Shown: in pieces, positions 22,122 through 34,271 of the stretch | How positions within the stretch are numbered: the first letter of the stretch is position 1 | How the letters are laid out: the number at the start of each line of letters is the position of its first letter | Assembly (NCBI GenBank): GCA_963669155.1 | Contig: OZ022580.1 | Span: 25,975,299 to 26,039,298 of the forward strand | Direction: 5' to 3' | DNA: 64,000 bases | Source of the DNA: Arbacia lixula | Lineage: Eukaryota; Echinodermata; Echinoidea; Arbacioida; Arbaciidae | Position numbers and translations under genes: made by a program | The notes under the pieces: generated by a model | Told to the model about the DNA's origin: nothing | The model's database searches: none | What the model saw: only the letters and a program-made list of their open reading frames with translations

Positions 22122-22650
22122 TTAAAGACAGCCAGTCCCTTTTTCAGATCACCACAAAACCATCGAAACATTGGCAAAACATAAAGAGAAGTGTTAGCAA
22201 GCTCTATATTCACAATTTGAAACTGATACGTAGTGTAAAATTCAAATAATGCACGTAAACAACGTCTGATTAATAGTCTTTACCTCAGGCTCCTAGCAGT
22301 TTGTGTTGAAATATCTGCTTTATTGATTAATCTGTTTATTAAATTATAAAACGCATTGTGAAAAAAAAATGTTCTATGGAAGGAATCATCTCCAAAGTTT
22401 GGTAGTTACTCATAAAATTAGGGTTTCACACACGCATAATAACCACATAGATACTGTAACAAAGACTAATACTTTTTTCGTAGTACGAAAAAAGTCGGTT
22501 TAAAATTTAACGGCTGAATTTTTTTACATGTACAGAAAGCTTCAACATGCTATATTCTTAGAAATGGTCTTGAATCACACTTTCTTCATTTTACGATCGT
22601 GATAGACGATTTCAAATTTTAAGCTTGCAAAAGGGACGGACAATCTTTAA
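22122..22650 (+). mobile_element. TTAA-target MITE, family A copy 3
   Basis: A 521-bp copy (22,126-22,646) between TTAA duplications, uninterrupted and close in sequence to copies 1, 2 and 4. Confidence 0.9.
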
Positions 22651-23072
22651 GGGAATTTTGATTACAATGTTATATGAACTTATATATAATAGGAAACATA
22701 TGTATGCATTCAAATTGTCAATTAGTAAAAAAAGATATGCTCCCTTTGTCTTCAAAATAAAGAAACCTATGAGCATCTGTTTTTCACTTGTACAAAAGTT
22801 AGATTTCTCTGGAGAGATTGTGGTGATTTATTCAATTTATTGGGTATTAAAATATAGACTGAGAGGGAATTTATATTGCTATAAAACTTTTCAATGTCGG
22901 GAAGAAAGGCAGGGATTCAACGAATCTGTTAGTTCAGTTCCCCGTTAAAATCAAGACATACGGTCAAAGGTCTTTCCAGTGTGCCGCACCTAGTGTGGAA
23001 TAAACTTCCAGACTTTATTCGATAATCTAAAAATAAAGATGCATACATCCTTCGGTACACATGCTTTGTTTT

Positions 23073-23111
<39 letters not shown>

Positions 23112-23399
23112 TGTGTGAGGGTGCGTAAGTGTGTGTGAGCTTGGGTGTGTGGATGAAGGTGTTGGGAGTATTTTCGACGGGGGAGGGGATGGGAGAATAA
23201 ATGGACAAAACTTTTCTCTCAAGATTCTTTACTGTATAATGATGTTTTGTAAAGTATATATGAAAATGCATTTTTTTTCTTTTTTTATTTCTATTGAAAT
23301 TCATCTTTAATCCCAAATATCAATGTATGAAGTTAAATGAAGAATGATTTGTTCAATTAATTTGAGGGAAAATAATAAAATAAATATTTAAAAACAAAT
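22651..23399. other. No gene recognised; (GT)n at 23,076-23,110
   Basis: AT-rich spacer with a GT microsatellite. The open frame beginning at 22,625 starts inside the MITE end and has no family match. Confidence 0.5.
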
Positions 23400-24030
23400 C
23401 TGAACTCTCAACGAGAAATACTTGTGTACATGGATGAGGTGGTCTGTCAATGCAAATTCATGAATAGACATAGCTGACAAATGCACGGTGACACCATCTA
23501 TTCACTAAAAATAAAGGGCAACGCTGAAGAAAGCTACAACATACTAACATGTCAGAGAATTGCCTGAAATGGCCACATCTATGTGCTAATAAAATGTAGG
23601 GAAGGGAAATATCAAAAAGAAGGACATAGTAAGGTAAAGAAAAGGAGGAGGCAAAAATCACATTTCGAAAGGAATTAAGTAATGACCCTACCCATTCCAG
23701 GAATCGAACCGAGGTCGCACGTTCTTAAGTCAGCCTCTTAACCAATTCATCCACAAATCTTCCCATTCACTTAACACGTAATGAACGAAGGGGGCTAGAA
23801 TGGTTTACAAATTGATATTCAAGCTGAAATTTTGCCATGATCTCGACATTTTATTGAAAAAAAACAGAGACCACTTACCTGAAAGCTAGTAGACACAGCT
23901 ACAACATACTCAAATTTCAAAGTAAAAGATCTAAACACAGGTAAGGTACAGCTCCTAGAAGCTCGTCATGTCATGATTTGAAATGCCTCTTCCATTGACA
24001 TATAAGATACATACGTCCGATTTTGACATT
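23400..24030 (-). repeat. 0.7-kb repeat C with internal tRNA-like promoter, copy 2
   Basis: Inverted relative of 17,130-17,860. On the minus strand the tRNA-like part reads GGTTAAGAGGCTGACTTAAG and later CGGTTCGATTCCTGGAATGG (about 23,690-23,770). The right half has GAATAGATGGTGTCACC, as in copy 1. Divergence is substantial, so the copies are old. Confidence 0.75.
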
Positions 24031-25092
24031 AATGCGTATAATGAAATTTACACCATGAAGACGTCATCAAAATGAAAAATGAAGGCATGTTCTTTTTACC
24101 ATAGAGCAAGGTCTCAGCTACGAAATTTGGCAGTAAATTGATTAAGGATTACTGAGATACGCAAAAAATGGTGAAAAAACAATAACGTCATACGTGCAAA
24201 TTCATTTTTTCGAGTTATATGGCAATCCGATGACGTCAAAATAAATTAAAGGTCTAAATTGAACATGAACTTCCCACTCTTTCAGAATATCAAAAAAAAG
24301 AATTGGGGGTCACTGACCATTCTGATGAGCTATGGCCAATTGTAGGTAGTCATGGGTTTTATTATTTGCACACAAAAACGCATAGAAGCACAAGCGGACT
24401 TTGAACTTTGACGCATCCGCACGACCTTGTTAATACTTGAAAGTGGCTCAAAAGTGAATGTGATGTATGTAGTGTGAGACACAATAATCTAGTAGAACAA
24501 ATAAATTTTCATACTGCGTTCTCGTTTCGCGCGTAGAACATTTTTGAAATGCTTGAAATGGCCTAGAACATTTGCAAAAAAAATCTAGTTAATTTAGAGC
24601 ACTTTTAAATTTTACACGCGCGTGGATGCATTAACGTACGCGTACTTGCGCGTTTTTTGTAATGAAATTAATTGTCTACTAGTTAATTATAATCACGTCA
24701 AATTTCATTATGATCCTATGATCCATTCTAGAGAAAATTGTAATAATAGATTTTCATTAAATTGCTCGTTGATGACGTCACGATCATGTGATGACCTTGA
24801 AAAGCTTATTTTAGCCAAACTACATTGATACTATGAAGCGATGAAAGTTTCAAGAAAAAGGATGGAGGCAATCATGAGTTTAATTTGCGCGCCACAAATA
24901 CCTAGGGGACGCGAGCCGCGCACGAGGTAAGCTCGCAGAACAGCGAGTGGCGCAAGAGCTAAGTTCGAGGGACAGCGAGCAGCAATCGCAACGATTCGCG
25001 TTGACGGGAGCGGTATGCGACCAACAACGAGCCAAAGCGAGGTTGATCATGTGGCGCTCCAAAAGAAAAGGATGTGAATAATTGCGTATACT
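24031..25092. other. No gene recognised
   Basis: AT-rich DNA becoming GC-richer beyond 24,890, where GCG-containing words begin (see the inverted repeat that follows). Confidence 0.45.
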
Positions 25093-25576
25093 GTCGCTCT
25101 CTTTGGTTGCCACTCGCTTCCACCCGTAGGCGATTTGGCCTTGCACTTGATTGCGAGAGTTTAGTGCAAAAATAATATTCATAGTGGCGAGCGATGAACG
25201 CAGGGCTACGCACCAGTCTGCGCATTGAGTACGTAGTGAGCTCGCATTATTGCGTTTCACTGGGTATATCTCCGTACGTCTGCTTTCGGGCAATACGCAA
25301 CAATACGCAAACCAACTTGGCAAAGGTCTAAACTTATTCAAACGTTATGCTATAGTGACATCTTTGAGAATTTGGCTTGTATATTGTTGCGTATTGCTCG
25401 AATGCAGACATACGCATTTGAAGCGCAATAATGCGAGCTCATTACGAACTCAATACGCAGACTAACGCTCGTCGCTCGACAATTTTAAAATATTCTTAAC
25501 TCCCGCAAGCAACCGCAAAGTCAAATTGCCTACGAATGGAAGCGAGTGGCAAATAGTAAATGCGAGCAAGAGCGAT
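25093..25576. repeat. Long CpG-rich inverted repeat
   Basis: Arms of about 220 bases face each other around roughly 25,335. Shared words include GAGCTCGCATTATTGCG, GGCAATACGCAACAATA (one base changed) and TTTGCCACTCGCTTCCA (with TTGCCACTCGCTTCCA in the other arm). The arms are rich in GCG and TACGC words, unlike the flanks. It resembles a foldback or MITE-type element. Open frames in it are not credible genes. Confidence 0.75.
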
Positions 25577-26090
25577 CTTTTGAAGTTTTGATTTTGTGAC
25601 ATCACGTACAAGGTTAGTTTAGCCGATTGTTGCGCAAAGCAAAAAGCCAGTTCGTAATTACAATTTGCGCATGAGCAGATGAAGGTCATAGTGACCAAAC
25701 CAGCTTGTTGGTTTTTAAATCACTGAGATAAGCATCATCATTAATAAGTTATTTTGGAATATGCTTGTTATCCAATTTATAAAAGAACACCAAGGTGTTC
25801 AATCATGGGGTATTTGACAACAGGCCAAACGACAACAATTAGTTTACAATAAACAATGTAATAGAAGCTTTCCCAATTGTTCACAGACCGTAGCCTACTA
25901 TTCTTGTCACCTGTTTTGAGATGGTTCCTTTATTAGAGGTTGAATATCGGAAATTGCTATGTCGGGTAAGCACATTACGTAACATCTCCTTTTGAAATGA
26001 TATATTAATCAACTGCTTATCCTAATGAAAAAGGGAAAGGTCATAGTGACCAAACTTGCTCCAGAGCTAACTACGAACTGGTGTATTGTG

Positions 26091-26680
26091 CACACCTTAT
26101 TGTTCGTACATCATGAGCCCACACACTTTATAGCATCGCCGTAATGCTACCTTGTTGGCTCTTGAGTGACGATACTGAATAAATCACATGTTGACGAAGT
26201 GAGGTGGGTGACCCTATTGGTATTAGTGTTGATTGTTCATAATTTGAAAAGAGTACATCAGGTCAATACCTAACCCGGCAAGTTCTGGGTAAAATCACGG
26301 CCCCCATATGCGTTCCAGCATTCCGTGCGCCGTTTGTTACATGCGGTTGCAGGTCCCCTTTCTATTTGCAGATAATCATGAGTCAATATTACACGTTCTT
26401 CGTTTAGCCGATTGTGTGCAAAGAGATTGTTCGTACATCATGCGCCCACATGCTTTATACCATCGCCGTCTCGCTACCTTGTTTTTACATTTGGCTGTTG
26501 AGAGGCGAGTTGAACTTCGCCCATACTTTTCGTGTGTCGTAAGCCTGTACTGAATTCTGCCAATGTCATGAATGTGGGGCTGATTAATCAAATTAATCAA
26601 CCTTTACATGACAATGAAAGTGAAAGTTCTGAAGACGATACTGACTAAAGCACATGTTGGCGAAGTGCTGCGGGTGACAG
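26091..26680 (+). repeat. Two diverged direct copies of a 120-base segment
   Basis: TTGTTCGTACATCATG, TTTATA, CATCGCCGT, GCTACCTTGTT and GACGATACTGA occur in the same order at 26,104-26,200 and again at 26,428-26,650. The second copy is spread out by extra sequence. Confidence 0.6.
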
Positions 26681-26697
26681 ATTCTAAGTTTAACAGC

Positions 26698-26850
26698 GGA
26701 GTCTTTTATGGCATTTGACTCCTCTGACGTCACTTAGAGGTGTGCGTTATTTCAAATTTTCGTCAAAATGAGACTTTATTGCGGCAAACAAATGTGAACA
26801 TCGTTTTTAGTGGATAGTTTTACATAGATTATTGGGAACTTATTTGGTAC
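26698..26850 (+). repeat. Interspersed repeat D, copy 2
   Basis: Same ordered landmarks as 16,285-16,460: GACGTCACTTAGAGG, TTCAAATTTTCGTCAAAATG, TTGCGGCAAA, TTTTTAGTGGATAG. Confidence 0.8.
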
Positions 26851-29050
26851 AGCATAATCTGGTACAGCATAATATTCTAGAATAATTAGTATTACATATT
26901 TAGTATAACCTCGCTAATGTATGATATCATTTTTATTGCAAAAAAAAAAATCACACATGTAGCCAATCTTTTGTATTGTGCTGAAATACAAGTATTTGAA
27001 CTTTTCATATATCTAGCAGGCTTGAAAGTCACACTAGTTAAAGTTAATTGTGAACTTTGCATACAGACATTTTTATGAAAAAGTAAGTCAGCATAGTGCA
27101 CGCATGATTATTGCTTTTGACGAGATCTGGATTTTTAAGTGTAAGAGAATTGGGGTATTTATTTGCAAGAAATTCGAAGCCTACCCCCTCCCCCTGAACA
27201 GAAATGAAATCATACAGCAAAATCAGGTTTTACACAATGGGCACATATTTTGCTTATATTCATAACAAACGGTGTATTTCTTAATCTGTCTGTAATTCAG
27301 TCAGGCATATTTCTTAGACCTTGACCTCTTATGTTTTACACTTTCCAGGGACACAATATTTATTCATGTTTGATAGTTTAAAACAAACTATATTCTGTAT
27401 CAATCAGTGTTTTGATGAATCATGTTAACCGTATATAAATATGTGGTAAGTCACATTGTTACCCATAAGGAGATATTTGTGAATGGTCTCATGCAAAGAT
27501 TTCAATAAAATCTGAACTTGAAAGATGAAATAATTATGGTGATTTCTAGCATTTTTATTTTGATGTCAGAATTAGGCTTACATAGCATGGACATTCTCTA
27601 TGCACAGTCTATATACTAAAGCAAATAATGGTTACCAAGAGTAAGTTCTGCAGTACTAGCAATGTGATGCTTTATATATGGCAAAGTTGTCTCTTTAAAT
27701 TGATTTAAAGTTAAACAAAACCATTGAAGATTAATGTTTTTCAAAACTTCTCTTTCTGCCCATTTTAATAAAAAAAAGGTTGCATCACATAAACTGTATT
27801 ATTGGCGTAAACGAGAAGTTATCCCCTTGTTCTCCATTTTTCTTTCTGTATTAAACGATTGCAGACTATCAGTCGTTTTGTCATGAATCTCTTACTCAAA
27901 AATATATTTTGTTAACTTCTCCATATGGGCCGTTGTTTCTGTGCCTCATTGAAAATTACCCAGACTTCATGTAAATGTCGGTTTAATCTATTGTGCTCAG
28001 AATTATCTATTTAGTTTCTTACTGAAATTTATTTACTGATATTAATTTCTAACTGAATTAAGCAATTGCTGACTTTCAGTCCCTCCTCTTTGATCTCTTG
28101 CTCGAAAATCTACTCCAGGCAAATATATAGTTTGCATACTTCTGCATTCGGGCTGCTGATGTCTTTTTTCCCCCTCATTATAAAATACATGGATTTCATG
28201 TGGGAAATATGTTACTATTTGACCCTGATCAATTATTGGTCAGATTTGGACTTGTGTGTATGAGATGATTGATTCAGAGCACAAAAAACCCCATAGTGTA
28301 CCACACATGTGAGTCCACGTGGTATTTCTGCCAGAAGCATCATGTATTATTATTATAATTTTGGCCTACACTTTGTTTTCCGTTCAAGGAGGATGTTGCA
28401 TATAGGTTTTCAAGTAATGTAACTTAAATGTAGTGGTAGCTACCAAGAAATCATATCTCCAACATGGCCCTGACCTCTGATATCATCCAAACTTTCTATT
28501 CGTAAGCATTTGAAGTTATGCATATGCATCTGAACAAAAGCATAAGATTTATCGTCTCGCACGCCTGACGATCTTGCCACCATTCTGTAAAAAAAAGAGA
28601 CATATTTTCAGTCCTTCATATCTATTTTCCAAAACCATAAGGACTATCAAATTCACCCCTTCTCCTACGAGGTTTGATGTGATAGGGTTGTGCTTTACTC
28701 ATCATGTTGCAACTAAATGCATCACTTTTGATCATTAGATGATGGTGCTTCTCTCTCCCCGTTTTTTCGTCAATGTTATTTTTGCTTTTATGATTTTTTT
28801 TCTTTACATACATGTACTGTAATTGACATGTCTTCTTTGAATGAATCTTAAAAATGAATATTCCCGCGGCAGCATCTACCTGTCGCAATTGGTAGATTGG
28901 CTGCTTCATCTATCCATTGATTGATTCTATCCACCTTCGCTGTGGTCTGCCCTGCCTTCGCTTGCCTAGCCGGTACGGTGGCCAGCTGTATGTACCGTAT
29001 AGGGAGAGAGAAAGTAAGCGGAATTTGTAGTGGGAGAGAAAGTTAGAGAG
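26851..29050. other. No gene recognised; degenerate tandem pair at 27,851-28,205
   Basis: AT-rich DNA. Segments at 27,851-27,985 and 28,055-28,205 share ATTAARCRATTGC, TGACTTTCAGT or its relatives, ATCTCTTRCTC and GGATTTCATGTRG-like words in order, which indicates an old tandem duplication. No coding exon could be supported. Confidence 0.5.
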
Positions 29051-29051
29051 A

Positions 29052-29805
29052 TACACTGAACTCCAAAAGTTTAGGAACACCTGCATTCAGTGTGTTTTCT
29101 ATAATTGGTAGGCTTTATTGATATTCAGGCTCATAGCATAGATCAAGTTTTGTTTTAAAGTAAATAGTATATAAGAATGTACATTTTATCCTTGATTCAA
29201 ACAAAATTATACTCTATTAACTGGCTGCCTACCAGTCAATATGGCATTTTCTCAAAATGCTAACCTTTGTATTACATTCGCGTAATCTAGATATCCATAG
29301 CTTTTCACCATTATACAGGGTTAAATGCTTAACTTCATTCATTTTTCCTTTTCCTACTTAGAAGTCAAACGCAAAAATAAAATCAAACAATACTTAGTGT
29401 TTCACTTGTACGGAAGCCTCTTTTTTTTTAATTAAAAAACATAAATGACAAGAAAGGGGATTGAAATATGTAGACAGGGGCGGCCAATCCATGATTGCCA
29501 GGACTTGTGTCTCTTCCTTTTTCTTCAAATAGCCTTTGCATATTCTTTGAATAGTCTTGACGTGTGCTTGGGGTCATTGTCCTACTGGAAAACGAACCTT
29601 CCTCCGATCAGGCGTTTCCCTGAATGGAAGGCCTTCCGCTGTAGGATTGAATGATAGCCTTGCTGGTTGAGGATACCCTCTACTCTTTGCAAATAAGAAA
29701 GATTGGATGGTATCATGATCAGGGCCATGTTGCAGATAGGTTTTTCTTGGTAGATACCATTGATGGTAAGGTAGAATAATTTAAATCCTATGTGCAACAT
29801 GCTCC
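29052..29805 (-). mobile_element. Decayed Tc1/mariner transposon fragment
   Basis: The minus strand encodes the back half of a Tc1-type transposase. AFHSGKRLIGGRFVFQ is followed by the DDE-region signature DNDPKHTSRLFKEYAK, then DWPP and FNP as in DWPPQSPDLNP. These lie in three frames, with TAG replacing the Gln before DNDPKHT and at least two frameshifts, so it is dead. At the low-coordinate end, TA plus CACTGAACTCCAAAAG is a Tc1-like terminal repeat. I find no partner terminus upstream, so the 5' part is truncated or lost. Confidence 0.85.
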
Positions 29806-30224
29806 AGGAAAGTGTAGAAAATTAATGGACAAAAAACGGGCTGAAAAGTAATAAGAAGATGAATATGGAATAATGAGAAACGGAACAACAAAGATCATTA
29901 GGCTCTTGTTGATTGTTGTAATCAGAGATAGAAGAAGAATAACAATTAAAGTCAATATTTCAACAACAAAAAAATAAAAAGTTAAGCGATGGTATTGCCA
30001 GGAGTTCAGGTGTCGTGACTTCGGGCTTCCGCAATTAAGCTTATCACCCTTACCGACTACCATTAGTTCCCTTCTGGTATGGCGACCGGCCCATCGCGTG
30101 TCCTTTCCTACCTCCTAAAAACTGTAGCCTATAAAAACTATAGACTCTAACTCTTTAGGGGAGGAACAAGGGTGATCCCAATGCCGTTGCCGGGCCATCC
30201 GACAAACCTTGAACCTTGGTTTTT

Positions 30225-30320
30225 CAACCTTGGAGTTAGCGGGTTTCGAACCCGTGCTCGCTAGCACGAGTGTGAGGTAGTCCCGGCGCTTACCCTACCA
30301 CTAGGCTATAAGACGTCGGT
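30225..30320 (-). repeat. tRNA-derived SINE head
   Basis: On the minus strand, box A-like TAGCCTAGTGGTAGGGTAA and a perfect box B-like GGGTTCGAAACCC occur with tRNA-like spacing. Between them is a self-complementary stretch (CTCGTGCTAGCGAGCACG). There is no good cloverleaf, so this is a SINE head or tRNA-related sequence and not a working tRNA. Confidence 0.5.
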
Positions 30321-30387
30321 GGTTTTGCTTGGTGATTTTAGCGTATAGACTATTAGCTTCAAATCAACGAGAAAAAAACCAAAAGAG

Positions 30388-30460
30388 CATCTATGTCAGG
30401 AATCGAACTCACGACCTTCAGGTTATCAGTCTGGCGCTCTACCAACTGAGCCAACAGACC
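30388..30460 (-). tRNA. tRNA-like sequence, probably a pseudogene
   Basis: 73 bases fold roughly as a tRNA. The acceptor strand GGTCTGT pairs with ATAGATG through two G-U wobbles and one end mismatch. The D-arm is GCTCAGTTGGTAGAGC and the T-arm surrounds TTCGATTC. The anticodon loop reads CTGATAA (anticodon GAT, Ile if real). The anticodon stem has two mismatches and the T-stem one. The 3' half resembles elongator tRNA-Met (CTGAAGGTCGTGAGTTCGAT). Degenerate or SINE-derived is more likely than functional. Confidence 0.4.
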
Positions 30461-30479
30461 GATTCCTGATGTTGGTAAC

Positions 30480-33400
30480 TTTTCAAAGAGTATTAAACAT
30501 ATATACTTGGAGATTGTCATCATGTTTCTATCTATTACTGAGGTAATTTTCTTTTTGATATAAAGAATTGTGCAATTTATGAAAAAAAAATCACATGGGG
30601 GAGGGGGGATTTGTTGCCCAAATGTATCCTGAAAGTGACCCGAGGGCCCTCTAAATCTGATACAATCTTGTAGTACATGAACTATGATATGACATCTTAT
30701 ATCCTGTGAGATAATTGGCCACTGAAATCTTATTACTTTACCATGGCGCTCACTCTTCTCTCCGTCTCTCTATCTCTCCCAACCTCCTCTCTCTCCACCC
30801 CTCTCTCTCTCTCTCCCTCCTCCTCTCTTTCTCTCTCTCTTCCCCCTCCCCCCCCCCCACACCTCTCTTTCTCTAAAGCCATCTTCGTTGTTCTTTTCTC
30901 TTCCGATGCAAGCATTCTTTCATATATAGAGTACCGAAGTGGTGTCGTCATATGAACATGTTGTCAAGACAAATTGGCTCTAAACAAACTCACTCCACTG
31001 AGAGGTTTACCTGTCCGATATTGTATATCGGGCTAGTGTCCGGCATTCTCAATTACATTTCCTGTTGTAATCACCGCTGCTTGTTCTGCCTGTATTGTTT
31101 AGAGCCATTTGTCTTGACAATGATGCTCAAATGGAGTCATATTTCGCTACTCTATATTCAGATAAGCAGACGTAGACGGTTGCTTATTTTCCCCACAAAT
31201 ATATTTTTTTATTTTTGAATGCATCAGCATTTTCAAATTCAATGATGAAACTGATCCAGGGATAATCATGTAAATGCTCATTGCTTTGATGAAGGAAACA
31301 CTCAAATATCTATATTGTGGATGTAGAGAATTGTCCTAGTCAAAACTCAATTCAAACAGTGATGCAACACTTTGCACAAAATCAGAGTTAGAAAGTAAAA
31401 TAATTTATTAAAATATAAAATTGAAAATGAGAATGAGGGATATTAGGTGGGATATGTGACAAACATACATTTTATTTCAAGAACTAAAAATAAAAAATAC
31501 ATACCTGTTCTGTTATAATGCTGTCTTTATTAAACGCTTAGAAATATAACTTATTAAGTTGTTATTTATTCCATACTTTAAAAAATACGTACATTTATAC
31601 TAGGATCTCTTATGCCATGGTAACAACCGGCCGTCCGTGTTTTTCTACGTGGAGTTGGCAGCTTGCTTGCCATCTTCTACGATCCTTCCCTGCGTCCTCC
31701 TTGCGTCCGACTCAAGGAGTTTCCGCGAAACCCGACGCAGATCACAAGCAGAGAGAATCATATATGTCTATGTGAAGGGACATCTCGGGGGAAATCGAGA
31801 AAAACCGAGCTGTACACTTTACAATGCAAAGAAGCTAGGCCATTTGAATCACCAATTAGACACTTTACACACGCCAACACTGATTCTGATAACATGAATA
31901 TATAGATATGCAATGTACATGATGGATATCTTATATCGTTGAAGATTTACATGCAATAGAATGTCATTTGAGAGAGAAATAGTTTGTTCAAACATTGCTT
32001 TCCTCAATTAAATACAACCACAATTATTCTGCTTCTTATAGAGAATGAATTCCATGTCGTGTTCTTGCATCAATACTGTGCACTTCACATGCTATTACTT
32101 GCAACACAGGCGTGTGTGTGACGGGGATATGTGTCGAAGAATGATCCATGCCGCCTGTCTTTCACACTAATACATCATGGGACGACTTTCCCTTATATGT
32201 GCAGTATTGAGAATTTAACATGCTTCACACAATCCTTTAATTCTAATACTCACGGGGGTGCATTATTCCCCCACTCCCCGTCAATTTTTTGTCGGTACTT
32301 CCGAACCCCTCAATATTTCGAAACGAACATGATTTTTTTTTTCTATTCCTTTCCGCACATTTTGATACCAAATTTATGATGATTGGACATACCGTGCCGA
32401 TATCAGATTCCGTATACCAAACACACTGAAATTTCGCTATTTTTCTATATGACTGAGCAGAACCATATGGACAAAATCATGCAGGAGATTTTCCATTTTA
32501 TGTAAATACCTTTCTAATAGGTAGTGTAAATAATTAGAACACACAAAAAACCCACATACACCCACATTCACACACACTTACACCCAAATCGCAAAATGCG
32601 CTTGACGAAAAAAATGAAATACGTGAAAAAATAATTACCACAACCTATCCTTTTTTCAGGAATTGATGAGGGATTTTTGAATGACATTTGTACCAGAAAT
32701 TGATATTCCTGAGGCTTTATCTAGTGATTTCTTGCATAAATGAGCATACATTAATGAATCTAAAAAATAAAGGCACTTTCGTAAATTTAGCTATACAACT
32801 TGTAGAGGACATAATTCTTGACCTTTATAAAAAAAAAATAAAAAAAATGAGGGAATCGGGTAGCCCATGGCCATAATGCCCCCCCCCCCCTACCCTAACA
32901 TGCTTTGAAATAACCTGGTAGTATTAGGGTTAAGATAGGTGGTGTCATTCTTTGTTCAAAAGTATTCATGCGTGCAACCCAAATTTTCGTGAAATAATTC
33001 AACGATCATGATTTGCCTTGTGGTCTGTCCAAGCTTGATAGTTAATATGATTGCTTGATATACTATCTCTCTATCTCTCTCTCTCTGGGTGCTTTGTCGT
33101 GTGACGTAGGCGATCATGGAGTGCCAAACAGTTTTCTGTACTGAGCTCTTTGTATCAATTGCATATCATGGTAAACCAGTCATTCAGGATGCTTATCAAC
33201 TTAATAATCCTTCTTCCCATGCCCCATACCCCTGGTTCTTTTTCACCAATCCAAACTCTTTCAAGTAAACTTTACACAGTATACGACGTACAATATCTCA
33301 ACCTTCATATTCTTGGCTCACATAGTTTCATAATATACATACATGATAATGAAACATTCTTCTTTGTGTGACGTAACACATACAGCTATGACTTGAGTCA

Positions 33401-33700
33401 TATGTCACAAGTTAGGTAAATACTCGTTCTTGGCATATCTGAATATGATCCGCTATTACGGTGAACATGTCTATACTGACTGTCCGATGGGTGGATACAA
33501 AATACCTTTTGTTCCCCTGCATCAGTTATAAATACCCCAAAGGAGATGCAGTCCGCTGGTTCAATAATGATCTGCGAGTTTCCTCATGTAAACAATTAAG
33601 ATTGGCGGTTATTTCTGACCAGTAAATCCTAAAGCTCGCAGCTTAATCAAGAGAGAGATGTGTCGCTGATATTTATATAGGACATGTGTGGAGTTACCCC
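30480..33700. other. No gene recognised; CT-rich tract at 30,755-30,865
   Basis: AT-rich DNA with a CT/C-run block and a C-run at 32,880. A GC-richer patch at 31,630-31,760 is open in two plus frames but has no recognisable family or clear splice sites. Confidence 0.45.
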
Positions 33701-33712
33701 GGTGTTCCTCTT

Positions 33713-34135
33713 TGGGAAAGTCCACCTTCAATGACCTCTCCTTTAGGAGAGATGTAGCGTTGATTAGTTGAGCTACCTCTGCGCGTTCTCTTCAAATCGT
33801 TCCAAAGCCCATCCGTTAATTCATCGTGACCTTTATTTTAGGCAAGATTTAGAGTTGATTTGTTGCGCTAGCTCAGCGGGCTCTCTCTCTCCCTTACCAT
33901 TTTGTCAAGTTTCGCAAAAGTCCATCCTATAATGGCATCTCTGGTAGGAGAGATTTCTTGTTTATTTGTCAAGCTGGCTGCGCGGATTAATTATCTCCCT
34001 CACTCATCCTTCGTTAAGTCGTGGCAAAGTCCATCCTACAGTCTATAGTGACCACTCCTTTAGGAAGATTTAGCCTAGTGTTCATTTGTTGAGCTCCGCG
34101 AGTTCTCGACAATCTCCCTCACTCTTTCTCCTTTA
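33713..34135 (+). repeat. Four degenerate tandem units of about 85-120 bases
   Basis: Units begin near 33,713, 33,800, 33,908 and 34,019. Each reads AAAGTCCATCC or a variant, then a GTGACC/CTCCTTTAGGA region, GATTTAG, TTTGTTGAGCT or GCGCTAGCTC, and a pyrimidine-rich TCTCCCTCACTC end. Divergence between units is high. Class unknown. Confidence 0.65.
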
Positions 34136-34185
34136 ATTCGGCCTGCTTTGGCGCTTCCTAGAGTAGCGTTCCCGCCGATGACGGA

Positions 34186-34271
34186 ATTCTTATGGAATAC
34201 ATACATTAATACATACATTAATGAATCATTATGAATTATGATTCCCCAAGATGTAAATTACTGCTGAGTTT
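34186..34271 (+). repeat. Direct duplicate of 34,582-34,668
   Basis: ATTATGAATTATGATTCCCC, AAGATGTAAATTACTGC and TGAGTTT occur in both places, with ATTCTTATGGAAT upstream in each. The left copy contains the end of the DUF829 pseudogene; the right copy lies in the DNA between its two exons. Confidence 0.85.
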
